Assembly: GCA_945917765.1 (NCBI GenBank)
Contig: CAMEHU010000012.1
Location: forward strand, 1-43,905
Source: an uncultured Lachnospiraceae bacterium
GTDB taxonomy: Bacteria; Bacillota; Clostridia; TANB77; CAG-508
Reading direction: 5' to 3'
Length of the DNA: 43,905 bases
Program-made: the position numbers and the translations under genes
Notes under the pieces: model-generated
Told to the model about the DNA's origin: nothing
Databases searched by the model: none
What the model saw: only the letters and a program-made list of their open reading frames with translations
In this document: in pieces, positions 1 through 8,062 of the stretch
Position numbering within the stretch: the first letter of the stretch is position 1
Layout: each line of letters begins with the position of its first letter

Positions 1-68
1 ACATTATATCAAAGGATTTTCTTTTTTGCATTCCGAAACCATTTTACACTATTTTATTTAACTATAAA

Positions 69-97
69 TTGAAAAATATTGAATTATGTAGTATAAT
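69..97 (+). promoter_or_regulatory. Promoter of the methyltransferase operon
   Basis: TTGAAA (69-74), a 17-bp spacer and TATAAT (92-97) form a good vegetative promoter 41 bp before the start codon at 138. Bases 1-68 hold nothing else I can identify. Confidence 0.8.
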
Positions 98-137
98 AGC
101 TAGGAAATGAGATTTAATAGTAAAAAGGATGATAAAA

Positions 138-725
138 ATGAATAAAGATGAATTAATGAAAATAAAAGAAAAAGCATTAGAAGATCATATTCCAATAATA
201 ATGGATGATACATTAGAAGTAATAGCTGAAATTTTAACAAAAATAAAACCAAAAAGCATTTTAGAAATAGGTGCAGCAGTAGGATATTCAGCAATGTGTT
301 TTTCAGAATATTTACAAGAAAATGGAAAAATAGATACTATAGAAAGAGATGAAGAAAGAATTATTCAAGCAAAAGAAAATTTTGCAAAAGTTGGAGTAGA
401 AGATAAAATAAAACTATATGAAGGTGATGCTGTAGAAATATTACCAACACTAAATGGTAAATATGATGTGGTTTTCATAGATGCAGCAAAAGGGAAATAT
501 CCATTTTTCTTAGAACAAGCATTAAGAATGCTTAATGAAAAAGGTGTTATAATAGCTGATAATGTATTATATAAAGGATATGTTATGAGTGATTATAATA
601 AACATAAACAAAGAACAGCTGTAAGAAATTTACGAGAATATATTGCAAGAGTTAATGAAGATGCTAATTTAGATACTGAAATTTTAGAAGTAGGTGATGG
701 ATTAGCTATCAGTTATAAGAATTGA
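138..725 (+). CDS. trmR: TrmR-type O-methyltransferase (class I SAM-dependent)
   Basis: Predicted SAM-dependent O-methyltransferase of family 3. In Bacillus TrmR (YrrM) methylates 5-hydroxyuridine at the wobble position of tRNA to 5-methoxyuridine. Motif I is visible as LEIGAAVGYSA, followed by the acidic ribose-binding region, and VFIDAAKGKY carries the metal/catalytic Asp and Lys of this family. The start at 138 is preferred over an upstream in-frame ATG (129) because AAAGG at 124-128 is spaced properly only from 138. The length (195 aa) is normal. It is first in an operon with the next two genes. A U32 family protein at 6663, a possible partner in the same wobble modification, lies 6 kb away. 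The tRNA role is by family; other small-molecule catechol-type methyltransferases look similar. Confidence 0.8.
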   Translation: MNKDELMKIKEKALEDHIPIIMDDTLEVIAEILTKIKPKSILEIGAAVGYSAMCFSEYLQENGKIDTIERDEERIIQAKENFAKVGVEDKIKLYEGDAVEILPTLNGKYDVVFIDAAKGKYPFFLEQALRMLNEKGVIIADNVLYKGYVMSDYNKHKQRTAVRNLREYIARVNEDANLDTEILEVGDGLAISYKN

Positions 726-734
726 GGAAGTTAA

Positions 735-989
735 ATGAAAGATAAAATATATAAAGAACCATTAAAATCAGAGGAAGAAACTACAATAAATGTATTGTAT
801 AGTGAAAATGTGTTATCTATTTACACAAATAAGGTAGGCTTACAAAAACAATTAAATAAATTAATAGGTGAACCTACAAAAGAAGATAAAATAAAAAGGT
901 CTATTGCAGGCAGTAGATGGGAAATTCCTTTAAGTGATAAAACAAGAATTTCAAGGATGGTATTAAAAGCGAATTTATTCGAATTATAA
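735..989 (+). CDS. Conserved-looking hypothetical protein, 84 aa
   Basis: I do not recognise this protein. It starts 9 bp after the methyltransferase stop with a GAGGAAG ribosome binding site, and is followed closely by yhbY, so it is almost certainly co-transcribed. It is soluble and mixed-charge, with no membrane segment or signal peptide. Residues 59-72 (AGSRWEIPLSDKTR) look like the best-defined segment. The codon pattern matches the flanking genes. Position between a tRNA-modifying enzyme and a ribosome assembly factor hints at a translation-linked role, but nothing in the sequence proves this. Confidence 0.65.
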   Translation: MKDKIYKEPLKSEEETTINVLYSENVLSIYTNKVGLQKQLNKLIGEPTKEDKIKRSIAGSRWEIPLSDKTRISRMVLKANLFEL

Positions 990-1014
990 AATTTAAAAGA
1001 AAGAAGTGATAAAA

Positions 1015-1299
1015 ATGACAAGTAAACAAAGAGCATATTTAAGAGGATTTGCAAATAAAATTGAACCTATATTCCAAGTTGGAAAAGGAGGAGTAACAGA
1101 TGTATTAGCAGAGCAATTATCTGATGCATTAGAGGCAAGAGAGTTGATAAAAATAACTGTACTAAAAAATGCACCTGATTATGCAAGAGATATAGCTGAT
1201 GAAATAGCTGAAAAAACTAATTCTGATGTAATTCAAGTTATAGGGAATAAAATAGTGTTATTTAGACAGAGAAAAGAAAAAAGTAGATTTGAGATTTAA
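1015..1299 (+). CDS. yhbY: YhbY/CRM-domain RNA-binding protein
   Basis: Small (94 aa) CRM-domain protein of the YhbY family, which associates with pre-50S ribosomal particles. The family signature is clear: an N-terminal LRGFANKIEPIFQVGKGG block containing the GxxG-like loop, then the ELIKITVLKN strand and a C-terminal VIQVIGNKIVLFRQ strand. ATG at 1015 is chosen over GTG at 1006 because AGAAGTGAT sits just upstream and the family usually starts at MTSKQRAYLR. It is the last gene of the three-gene operon and is followed by a bidirectional terminator. Confidence 0.9.
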   Translation: MTSKQRAYLRGFANKIEPIFQVGKGGVTDVLAEQLSDALEARELIKITVLKNAPDYARDIADEIAEKTNSDVIQVIGNKIVLFRQRKEKSRFEI

Positions 1300-1310
1300 T
1301 TAAAAAAAAT

Positions 1311-1345
1311 AAAAAATGCAGATACTATATCTGCATTTTTTTATT
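1311..1345. terminator. Bidirectional intrinsic terminator
   Basis: AAATGCAGATA and ATCTGCATTT form a short stem with A-runs on the left and T-runs on the right. It can therefore end both the yhbY operon (+) and the convergent tetR gene (-), whose last codons overlap it. Confidence 0.85.
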
Positions 1346-1943
1346 TTAGTATATTTTTTATACAATCTACAACAATATCAATCATAACATCATAATTCAT
1401 AGAACTATGTTTATGATAAACTACTTCATGACAAAGATCATCAATTAAGTTAACCGCAACATGTACTTTTTCTTTCATATTCTCAGTTACTATGTCATTA
1501 TCACTAAAAATCTTAGTCAATTTATCAGTCATTTCTATTTCTGAAGAATGATATATTTCAGCAACTTCATCATCTGAATGAACCATAGCCATTAGTTCTT
1601 TATGAGCAGAATGAGATATTTTATGATTTTTAATAAACTTGTTAATCATATTTCTCAAAATAGTGTCTAAATCATATTTTTCAAAATCTTTTTCCGAAAT
1701 TTTTATCATAGGGTAAAAAACCGAACTACCATAAGTTTGTAAACTCTCAATTAAAATATCATGTTTATCTTTAAAATATTGATATACTATTCCTGTTGAA
1801 ACATTGGCTAATTTTGCTATTTCTGCAGTATTAGTATTATAATAACCTTTTTCACAAATCAATTCAAAACCAGCTTTTAAAATTTTTTCTTTTGTTTCTA
1901 TTGAGCGTTTTTGAACTGGTTTTCTAATATCTGAATTTCCCAT
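1341..1943 (-). CDS. TetR family repressor of the adjacent ABC transporter
   Basis: TetR/AcrR-type regulator, 200 aa from the chosen start. The N-terminal helix-turn-helix (about residues 15-60) is clear: KEKILKAGFELICEKGYYNT, then AEIAKLANVSTGIVYQYFKDK. The C-terminal ligand-binding half is variable and gives no hint of the effector. I chose ATG at 1943 over 2000 because AAAGGAG lies just upstream on the minus strand and the residues gained by the longer form are not family-like. It is divergent from the ABC transporter at 2250. Two near-identical 22-bp palindromes (2028-2049 and 2091-2112) flank the divergent promoters, so it probably represses both itself and the transporter. Confidence 0.88.
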   Translation of the reverse strand: MGNSDIRKPVQKRSIETKEKILKAGFELICEKGYYNTNTAEIAKLANVSTGIVYQYFKDKHDILIESLQTYGSSVFYPMIKISEKDFEKYDLDTILRNMINKFIKNHKISHSAHKELMAMVHSDDEVAEIYHSSEIEMTDKLTKIFSDNDIVTENMKEKVHVAVNLIDDLCHEVVYHKHSSMNYDVMIDIVVDCIKNILK

Positions 1944-1991
1944 ATATTTTTCTCCTTTTTCAAAATATTCTAAAAATGTTTTATTTGAAAT

Positions 1992-2020
1992 ATTATACAA
2001 TATATTCGAAAGAAAAGCAA
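1992..2020 (-). promoter_or_regulatory. Promoter of tetR
   Basis: On the minus strand TTGCTT (2020-2015), a 17-bp spacer and TATAAT (1997-1992) precede the tetR start by about 50 bp. The operator at 2028-2049 lies immediately upstream of this -35. Confidence 0.7.
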
Positions 2021-2027
2021 TATTGAA

Positions 2028-2049
2028 AATGTGAACATAAATTCATATT
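2028..2049. promoter_or_regulatory. Palindromic operator 1 (TetR site)
   Basis: AATGTGAA-N6-TTCATATT differs by one base from operator 2 at 2091. It lies between the -35 of tetR and the -35 of the ABC operon, so a bound repressor would cover both promoters. Assignment to the adjacent TetR is inference. Confidence 0.7.
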
Positions 2050-2053
2050 GCTA

Positions 2054-2082
2054 TTGACTTTGTGTAAATTGGAGTTTATAAT
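2054..2082 (+). promoter_or_regulatory. Promoter of the ABC transporter operon
   Basis: TTGACT (2054-2059), a 17-bp spacer and TATAAT (2077-2082). The untranslated leader to 2250 would be about 160 nt. I see no clear riboswitch in it. Confidence 0.8.
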
Positions 2083-2090
2083 AATAAAGA

Positions 2091-2112
2091 AATATGAAAC
2101 GTAATTCATATT
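2091..2112. promoter_or_regulatory. Palindromic operator 2 (TetR site)
   Basis: Perfect palindrome AATATGAA-N6-TTCATATT, just downstream of the -10 and overlapping the expected start of transcription. Together with operator 1 it brackets the promoter, a layout typical of TetR repression. Confidence 0.75.
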
Positions 2113-2249
2113 AGTAGAGCTTATATATAAAATATAATATAAATAAATTTTAAGGTTCATTTCTGATTTCAATATAATAAATTTCCCACCTAAAATTTAA
2201 TTAAAAGATTGAAATTAAGATTAATAACCGTAAATAAAAAGGAGGAACA

Positions 2250-2960
2250 ATGGAAAATATAATAGAATTAAAAGGAGTAAGCAAAATTTACAAAACAGGT
2301 GAAAAAGAATATAAAGCATTAGATAATATTGATTTAAATATTACAAAAGGAGAATTTGTAGTTGTTTTAGGACCATCAGGCGCTGGTAAATCAACACTTT
2401 TAAATATAATAGGAGGAATGGATAAAGTTACATCAGGAAAAATAATTGTTGATGGAAAAGATATTTCAAATTATAGTGACAAACAATTAACTGATTATAG
2501 AGCTGAAAATATTGGATTTATATTCCAATTTTATAATATTTTACCAACATTAACTGTCTTAGAAAATGTTGAATTGGTAAAAGATATTGTTAAAAATCCA
2601 ATTGATGCTAAAACAGCATTACAAGAAGTAGGACTTGGAAATCATATAAATAAATTTCCAACACAGTTGTCAGGTGGTGAGCAACAAAGAGTTTCAATAG
2701 CAAGAGCTATTTCAAAAAATCCTGCATTATTGCTTTGTGATGAACCAACAGGTGCTCTAGATTCAAAAACAGGTGTTGAAGTATTAAAATTACTTCGTAA
2801 ACAATGTGATATGAATAATGGAAGTAACACAGTTGTCATAGTTACACATAACAGTTTATTTGCAGAAGTTGCAGACACAGTAATAAGAGTAAAAAATGGT
2901 GGAATTGAAAGTGTTACAAAAAATGAAAATCCTAAGAAGATTGATGAGGTGAAGTGGTAA
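2250..2960 (+). CDS. ABC transporter ATP-binding protein (MacB/LolD type)
   Basis: ATPase subunit of a type VII (MacB-like) ABC system, 236 aa. Visible motifs: Walker A GPSGAGKST (residues 41-49), Q-loop FQFYN, signature LSGGEQQRVSIARA (about 140-153), Walker B LLLCDEPTGALD (about 160-171) and the switch His in VTHN. It is preceded by AAGGAGG and is separated by one base from the permease gene, so the two are translationally coupled. Local TetR control suggests an inducible export function, perhaps for an antibiotic, peptide or lipid. The substrate cannot be read from the sequence. Confidence 0.93.
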   Translation: MENIIELKGVSKIYKTGEKEYKALDNIDLNITKGEFVVVLGPSGAGKSTLLNIIGGMDKVTSGKIIVDGKDISNYSDKQLTDYRAENIGFIFQFYNILPTLTVLENVELVKDIVKNPIDAKTALQEVGLGNHINKFPTQLSGGEQQRVSIARAISKNPALLLCDEPTGALDSKTGVEVLKLLRKQCDMNNGSNTVVIVTHNSLFAEVADTVIRVKNGGIESVTKNENPKKIDEVKW

Positions 2961-2961
2961 T

Positions 2962-5337
2962 ATGAATAAACTAACCAAAAAGCTTTTTAGAGATATGAGA
3001 AAAAATAAAATGCAATTTATAACAATATTCTTAATGGTATTTTTAGGAGTATTTGTTTATGCTGGAATTCATGCATATATGGACGGGATGCAAAAAAGTA
3101 GTGATGATTATTATGATAAATATAATCTTCAAGATATATGGATTTCAGGTGCTAATTTTAGCAACGAAGATTTAGATAAAATAAAATCTATTTCAAATGT
3201 TAAAGATGCTGAAAGAAAATTAACGATTAATACTTTATGGAAAGAAAAAGAAATTGATTTACAAACAAATTTTATCGAATCAAATAGCATTTCTAAATTT
3301 TATATAATAGATGGTGAAGAATTTAATAAAGAAAAAAGCGGAGTATGGGTTGATTATTATTTAGCTAAAAATGTTGATTTAAAAGTTGGAGATGAAATTA
3401 CTCTAAAATATCAAAACTATGAATTCAAAGAAAAGGTTTTAGGGTTAATTGAGAATCCAGACCATGTTTATGCAACAAAAGATGAAACAGAAATTTTCCC
3501 GGACCATAGTAAATTTGGGTATGTATATTTATCAATAAATGAATTTCCAAAAGATATAATAATAGATAATGCAATGAAAGAAGCAAATATTGAAGACAAA
3601 GCAATATTTGATATGTATATGCCAGATTTCAAACCAGAAGATTATTTTGTATTTAACTCTGTTATAGTAGATATAGAAGATACAAACAAACTTGATGAAA
3701 CAAAAGTAAGTATCGAAAATAATATTTCTTCTGCATTAGCTGTTACAGATAGAGAAGATAGTCCTTCATACAAATCATATCAAAGTGAGATTGAAGAAGG
3801 AAACACATATTCAGGAGTATTTACTGCATTATTTTTAATAATTGCTATATTATCAGTTGTTACAACAATGAACAGATTTGTAAAAAAACAAAGAACACAA
3901 ATTGGAACATTAAAAGCATTAGGATTTAAGAAAAGAAAAATTGTTACACATTATATTAATTATGGATTTTTTGTAAGTGTAGTTGCATCAATTCTAGGAA
4001 TTTTTGCTGGAGCATATTCATTAGGAATCTTTTTCCTAGGAAGAGAAATGGAATATTATGAAATGCCAGAATATAGCATTGTAATAGCTCCAAAAACATA
4101 TTTATTAGCTTTAGGAGTAGTAGGTTTAATAACTTTGATTACATATTTATCATGTAGAACAATATTAAAAGAACCAGCATCAGAAGCATTAAGAGTCCAA
4201 ATGCCTAAAGTTAAAAAAGCTAAATTTAATTTAACATCAAAAGGATTTTTAAAAAATGCATCTGTTTCAACAAAATGGAATTTAAGAGATATTGTTAGAA
4301 ACAAAGCTAGAAGTATTACAGCAATTGTTGGAGTTATTGGTTGTACAATGCTTCTTGTGTGTGCATTTGGAATGTTAGATACAATGAATAGTTATTTAGA
4401 TTGGGAGTTTAATAAAATATGTAATTTTGATTATAAGATTACTTTGAAAGATGATTATACTAATGAACAATTAAATAATTTAACTAATAAATATGGAAAT
4501 AATACATCACAAACATTGGGAATAGAAATAAAAAATGGTGATAAAAAAGAAACAAATTCAATTACTGTAAATGATGCATTAGATTATTTAAAATATACAA
4601 ACCATAAAAGAGAATATATGACTATTTCTTCAGATGGTGTATATATTACTGAAAAATTAGCAGATACATTAAAATTAAAAGTAAATGATGAAATTGAATG
4701 GCATATTTTTGGAGATAGTAATTGGTATAAAACAAAAATTGTTGGATTAAATAGAGATCCGCAAAGTCAAAGTTTAAATATGACAAGAGAATTTTATGAA
4801 TCATTAGGATTAGATTATAAGCCAGATAGTATTTATACTAACGAAAATTTAGAAAATGTTAAAGAATTAGATGGAGCAAAAGCAGTACAAAACATAAGTG
4901 AAATGAAGTCTGGAATGGAAAATATGTTAGGAACAATGAAGGCTTTAATTGTAATAATGGTTGTTGTTGCTGGTGCTTTAGGAATGGTAATTATTTATAA
5001 CTTAGGAATACTATCATTATCAGAAAAACATTATCAATTTGCTACTTTGAAAGTATTAGGATTTAAAGATAAACAAATAAAAAATATTTTTACAAAACAG
5101 AATATTTGGTTAACTATAATAGGTGTTGTTTTGGGATTACCATTAGGATTTTACATGACTGATTTTATATTTAGAATGGCATTATCACAAGATTATGATT
5201 TTGGAGCTAGTATTAGAATTTGGTCATATTTGTATGCTGTTGTTGGAATTTTGGTTGTTTCTTTTGTGGTTAATAAGAGATTGGCTAAAAAAGTGGATAC
5301 GATTGATATGGTTACAAGTTTAAAAGCAAATGAATAA
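2962..5337 (+). CDS. ABC transporter permease, FtsX/MacB family (791 aa)
   Basis: Large permease with two FtsX-like units. An N-terminal membrane segment (about residues 15-35) leads to an extracytoplasmic domain of about 240 residues, three membrane segments (about 280-400), a fourth starting the second unit (about 455-475), a second extracytoplasmic domain, and three terminal segments (about 660-780). The cytoplasmic motifs QIGTLKALGFKKRKI and QFATLKVLGFKDKQI mark the two FtsX domains. It pairs with the ATPase immediately upstream under one promoter. MacB-like systems use such permeases as mechanotransmitters rather than classical channels. Nothing downstream is co-directional; a giant inverted repeat begins 3 bp after the stop. 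Confidence 0.92.
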   Translation: MNKLTKKLFRDMRKNKMQFITIFLMVFLGVFVYAGIHAYMDGMQKSSDDYYDKYNLQDIWISGANFSNEDLDKIKSISNVKDAERKLTINTLWKEKEIDLQTNFIESNSISKFYIIDGEEFNKEKSGVWVDYYLAKNVDLKVGDEITLKYQNYEFKEKVLGLIENPDHVYATKDETEIFPDHSKFGYVYLSINEFPKDIIIDNAMKEANIEDKAIFDMYMPDFKPEDYFVFNSVIVDIEDTNKLDETKVSIENNISSALAVTDREDSPSYKSYQSEIEEGNTYSGVFTALFLIIAILSVVTTMNRFVKKQRTQIGTLKALGFKKRKIVTHYINYGFFVSVVASILGIFAGAYSLGIFFLGREMEYYEMPEYSIVIAPKTYLLALGVVGLITLITYLSCRTILKEPASEALRVQMPKVKKAKFNLTSKGFLKNASVSTKWNLRDIVRNKARSITAIVGVIGCTMLLVCAFGMLDTMNSYLDWEFNKICNFDYKITLKDDYTNEQLNNLTNKYGNNTSQTLGIEIKNGDKKETNSITVNDALDYLKYTNHKREYMTISSDGVYITEKLADTLKLKVNDEIEWHIFGDSNWYKTKIVGLNRDPQSQSLNMTREFYESLGLDYKPDSIYTNENLENVKELDGAKAVQNISEMKSGMENMLGTMKALIVIMVVVAGALGMVIIYNLGILSLSEKHYQFATLKVLGFKDKQIKNIFTKQNIWLTIIGVVLGLPLGFYMTDFIFRMALSQDYDFGASIRIWSYLYAVVGILVVSFVVNKRLAKKVDTIDMVTSLKANE

Positions 5338-5340
5338 TGG

Positions 5341-5806
5341 ACTTTTGGGACGGTTCCTTTTGTTCGAAAAAAGCCGAAAGTTATTGGGGAAAATGTCGAA
5401 AAAAGTCATATTGCTTTTACTAGCTTGATTAAGAGAAAGTGCTATCTTATGTTGTTTTTTGTTTTGAGGTGATTTGCCGAGAGAAAGAAATAATAAAATT
5501 TAAAAATTTTGAAAAAGTAATCTTCGGGATATAACAGTTTCTATTTGTTGCACCCTTGAGCCTCTCCGTAGAGGGCACTTACGCACCCTCAAGAGGTGCA
5601 ACACAAAGAAACTGTAATATCCCTTCGTTAACATTTTCAAAATTTTTAAATTTTATTATTTTTTCTCCGAGTGGGATAGGGAAACATAAAAACATCATAA
5701 GATAGCACTTTCTCTTAATCAAGCTAGTAAAAGCAATATGACTTTTTTCGACATTTTTCCCAATAACTTTTGGCTTTTTTCGAACAAAAGGAACCGTCCC
5801 AAAAGT
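5341..5806. repeat. 466-bp foldback inverted repeat
   Basis: The stretch between the permease and the next gene is essentially one imperfect palindrome. The outer arms, about 115 bp each (5341-5452 and 5695-5806), are nearly identical with about two mismatches. A diverged segment of about 35 bp follows on each side, then inner arms of about 80-90 bp (TAATAAAATTT... and ...AAATTTTATTA). The centre (about 5548-5603) is GC-rich and again self-complementary (GTTGCACC...GGTGCAAC). The ends carry the ACTTTTGGGACGGTTCC motif shared with other hairpins in this window. No reading frame of note is present. It could be a foldback or MITE-like element, or the source of a very long double-stranded RNA. 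Confidence 0.95.
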
Positions 5807-5829
5807 TCGTTGCTCCTAGGGTTCGTAAA

Positions 5830-5862
5830 AAATACCTAAGCTGATGTTTAGCTTAGGTATTT
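5830..5862 (-). terminator. Terminator overlapping the end of the membrane protein gene
   Basis: Arms AAATACCTAAGCT and AGCTTAGGTATTT (13 bp, perfect) are followed on the minus strand by a T-run. The upstream arm encodes the last codons of the 5848-6427 gene, including its stop. Confidence 0.85.
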
Positions 5863-6427
5863 AATACATGATAATATAAAATCAACAGATATTCCAATTA
5901 CTAAAATTAAAGAGATAATTATTTGTATTTTACTTGGAATTTTATAAACAATTTTTTCTTTAAACTTTTGTATTAATGGATATATAAATTTTGTAAATAC
6001 AATTGTAATAACTCCCCATAAAAAGGAATTTAGTAAAGTTATTCTTCCATTTAAATTATATTTGCTATCTGAGTAATCCCACCATGTTTCTGCAAATAGT
6101 GCATCTAGTGTAAATCCAACAATATATTCAAAAATAGAGAATACAATAATAAATAATACAAATAAATTTATATAATTTTTTTTCTTATTTTTCATATTTG
6201 ATTTATCTAAATATAATGTTAATATGAATGCACCAGTCCCGATAAATTGGGCATATAGGAGAGTATAAAAATCCTCTTTCTATAAACTCTCCTAGTATAC
6301 AATAACAAAATATAGTTTCAAGTACCCAGCCTAAAAATGAAAATATAAAAAAGCAAAAAATGTATGGTGTTATTTTTAATAATTTTGTTTCTTTAATATT
6401 TAGATTTTGTTGTATAGTTGCGTCCAT
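5848..6427 (-). pseudogene. Putative ABC-transporter type IV membrane protein (CmpB-like), +1 frameshift
   Basis: Integral membrane protein resembling the family often annotated as putative ABC transporter permease (ABC_trans_CmpB). The typical start FFIFSFLGWVLETIFCYC...RGFLYSPICPIY is in one frame (6427 down to 6241). The expected continuation YGTGAFILTLYLDK and the rest of the protein are in another frame down to 5848. Removing one C (plus-strand G at 6241) restores a single 192-aa protein. At the break the first frame reads TAT CGG GAC, and without the C it reads TAT GGG ACT. Start ATG 6427 has GGAGG 5-9 bases upstream. This is one of four genes here with the same kind of break at CGG, so it may be a pseudogene, a sequencing error or a programmed +1 shift. 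Confidence 0.82.
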
Positions 6428-6613
6428 AAAATCCTCCAATTAATCTTATGTTTTGTTTTTGCGAATATGTTCTATAATAGGAAAGTTCTAGTACAGAGTA
6501 AAATTAAACTTATAGAGCTTTCCGTTATTGTTCTATTATGTATTTAGTATATATTAAGATTAAAAAAAAGTAAATATAAATTTACTTTTTGTGTAGTATT
6601 TTTAAATATTTTG

Positions 6614-6622
6614 TGGTATAAT
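6614..6622 (+). promoter_or_regulatory. Extended -10 promoter
   Basis: TGGTATAAT is an extended -10 element 40 bp before the U32 gene, with no convincing -35. The rest of the 6428-6662 gap holds a likely minus-strand promoter for the membrane protein (TTTACT-17-TATTAT near 6466-6500) and nothing else clear. Confidence 0.6.
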
Positions 6623-6662
6623 CGATAAATAATAAATTTTATATGAAGGTAGGAAATAGAAA

Positions 6663-7892
6663 ATGAAAAAACCAGAATTATTAGCACCTGCAGGTTCATT
6701 TGAAAAAGCAAAAACAGCTTTTTTATATGGAGCAGATGCAGTATATGCAGGAACATCATCATTATCATTAAGAACAAGGGCTGAAATGGAGGATGATGAT
6801 TTAGTAAAAACAATTAAATATGCACACTCAATTGGGAAAAAAGTATACACAGCAATTAACATATATGCATGGGATACTAATTATGAAGAAATAAAAAAAC
6901 AAGCAAAAATACTTGAAGAATTAAAAGTTGATGCTGTAATAGTTGCAGATGGGGGAGTTGTTGAAGCTATTAAGGAAGTAGCTCCAAATGTGCCAATACA
7001 TATAAGCACTCAAGCTAATATTGTAAGTAGTCATACAGCAAATTTTTGGCATAAAAATGGTGCAGAAAGAGTTATTTTAGGTAGAGAATTACATAAAGAC
7101 CAAATAAGAGAAATAATTGAAAATACTCCTAAAGAATTAGAAACAGAAATCTTTGTTCATGGGGCTATATGTTTCGGGTATTCAGGAAGATGTTTTTTAA
7201 GTGACTTTTTAGCTGGAAGAAGTGCTAATTTAGGTGATTGTGCACAAAGTTGCAGATGGGCATATAATGTGTATGTTGAAGAAAATAATAATCCAGGTAA
7301 TTTGATGCCTGTTGAGCATGATGATAAAGGAACATATATATTTTCTTCAAAGGATTTATGCTTAATAAAAGAAATTCCTGAAATAATTGAAATGGGTGTA
7401 GATAGTTTAAAAATAGAAGGAAGATTGAAAACAAGTTATTATCTAGCATCTGTTGTAAATGCATATAGAAATGCAATTGATGATTATATTAAAGATCCAG
7501 AACATTATGATTATACTAAATATATGAATGAACTTGAAAAAACAAAAACAAGAAGCTTAACTACATTTTATTTTAATGATAGAAATAATAAAGATTTTCA
7601 AGAATATGAAGGAAAACAATATAATCCAAATTATGAATTTGGTGGAATTGTTACTAAATATGATGATGAGAAATCTTTAATTGAAATTAAAAACAAGTTA
7701 AAAATTGGTGATGAATTAGAAATAATAATTCCAAATCAAATAGAGACTATTAATTTCAAAATTGAAAAAATGTGGGATGCTGAAACTGATGAACCAACAG
7801 ACCATGTAAATCCTGGAAAAGCAGGGCAAAGTGTAAAAATGAAACTTCCTGTTAAATGTGAAGATGGATGGATTTTGAGAAGAAAAAAATAA
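6663..7892 (+). CDS. Peptidase U32 family protein (TrhP/YrrO-like)
   Basis: U32 family protein of 409 aa. It opens with the hallmark KPELLAPAGSFEKAKTAFLYGADAVY and contains the U32 signature EIFVHGAICFGYSGRCFLS, with more conserved cysteines in GDCAQSCRW. Such proteins hold an Fe-S cluster. Relatives in Bacillus (TrhP1/TrhP2) and E. coli take part in prephenate-dependent 5-hydroxyuridine formation at tRNA U34, and others (RlhA) hydroxylate 23S rRNA. A C-terminal beta-barrel extension follows from about residue 320. Real protease activity is doubtful for most members. The TrmR-like methyltransferase at 138, which would act on the 5-hydroxyuridine product, supports the tRNA role, but this is inference. 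Confidence 0.88.
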   Translation: MKKPELLAPAGSFEKAKTAFLYGADAVYAGTSSLSLRTRAEMEDDDLVKTIKYAHSIGKKVYTAINIYAWDTNYEEIKKQAKILEELKVDAVIVADGGVVEAIKEVAPNVPIHISTQANIVSSHTANFWHKNGAERVILGRELHKDQIREIIENTPKELETEIFVHGAICFGYSGRCFLSDFLAGRSANLGDCAQSCRWAYNVYVEENNNPGNLMPVEHDDKGTYIFSSKDLCLIKEIPEIIEMGVDSLKIEGRLKTSYYLASVVNAYRNAIDDYIKDPEHYDYTKYMNELEKTKTRSLTTFYFNDRNNKDFQEYEGKQYNPNYEFGGIVTKYDDEKSLIEIKNKLKIGDELEIIIPNQIETINFKIEKMWDAETDEPTDHVNPGKAGQSVKMKLPVKCEDGWILRRKK

Positions 7893-7902
7893 GACAGATG
7901 GA

Positions 7903-7968
7903 AGCCGCTGGGGACGGGGCAATTTGGCAAGATTTTAATCTTGCCAAATTGCCCCGTCCCCATTGGCT
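7903..7968. repeat. GGGGACGG palindrome
   Basis: Core 7910-7961 is a perfect 52-bp palindrome: GGGGACGGGGCAATTTGG...CCAAATTGCCCCGTCCCC, 25-bp arms around TT. Flanking AGCC and GGCT extend it. Its right 27 bp (7942-7968) recur exactly in inverted orientation at 39087-39113. It lies 10 bp after the U32 gene, has no T-run of its own, and belongs to the hairpin family described in the findings. Confidence 0.92.
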
Positions 7969-8004
7969 TATTTTAAAATTATGTAAAAATACCGACTATA
8001 ATCA

Positions 8005-8033
8005 TTGACTAATTGTTCTTAAAAATGTATAAT
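8005..8033 (+). promoter_or_regulatory. Promoter of glmM
   Basis: TTGACT (8005-8010), a 17-bp spacer and TATAAT (8028-8033), about 30 bp before the start codon. Confidence 0.85.
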
Positions 8034-8062
8034 ACAATAGAATTTAAGGGAGGTTGAATAAA

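Noticed and set aside
6472-6535. Imperfect inverted repeat GGAAAGTTCT...AGAGCTTTCC upstream of the U32 gene
   Set aside because: Short arms with a mismatch and a long loop; part overlaps a likely minus-strand promoter. It is not distinct from background.
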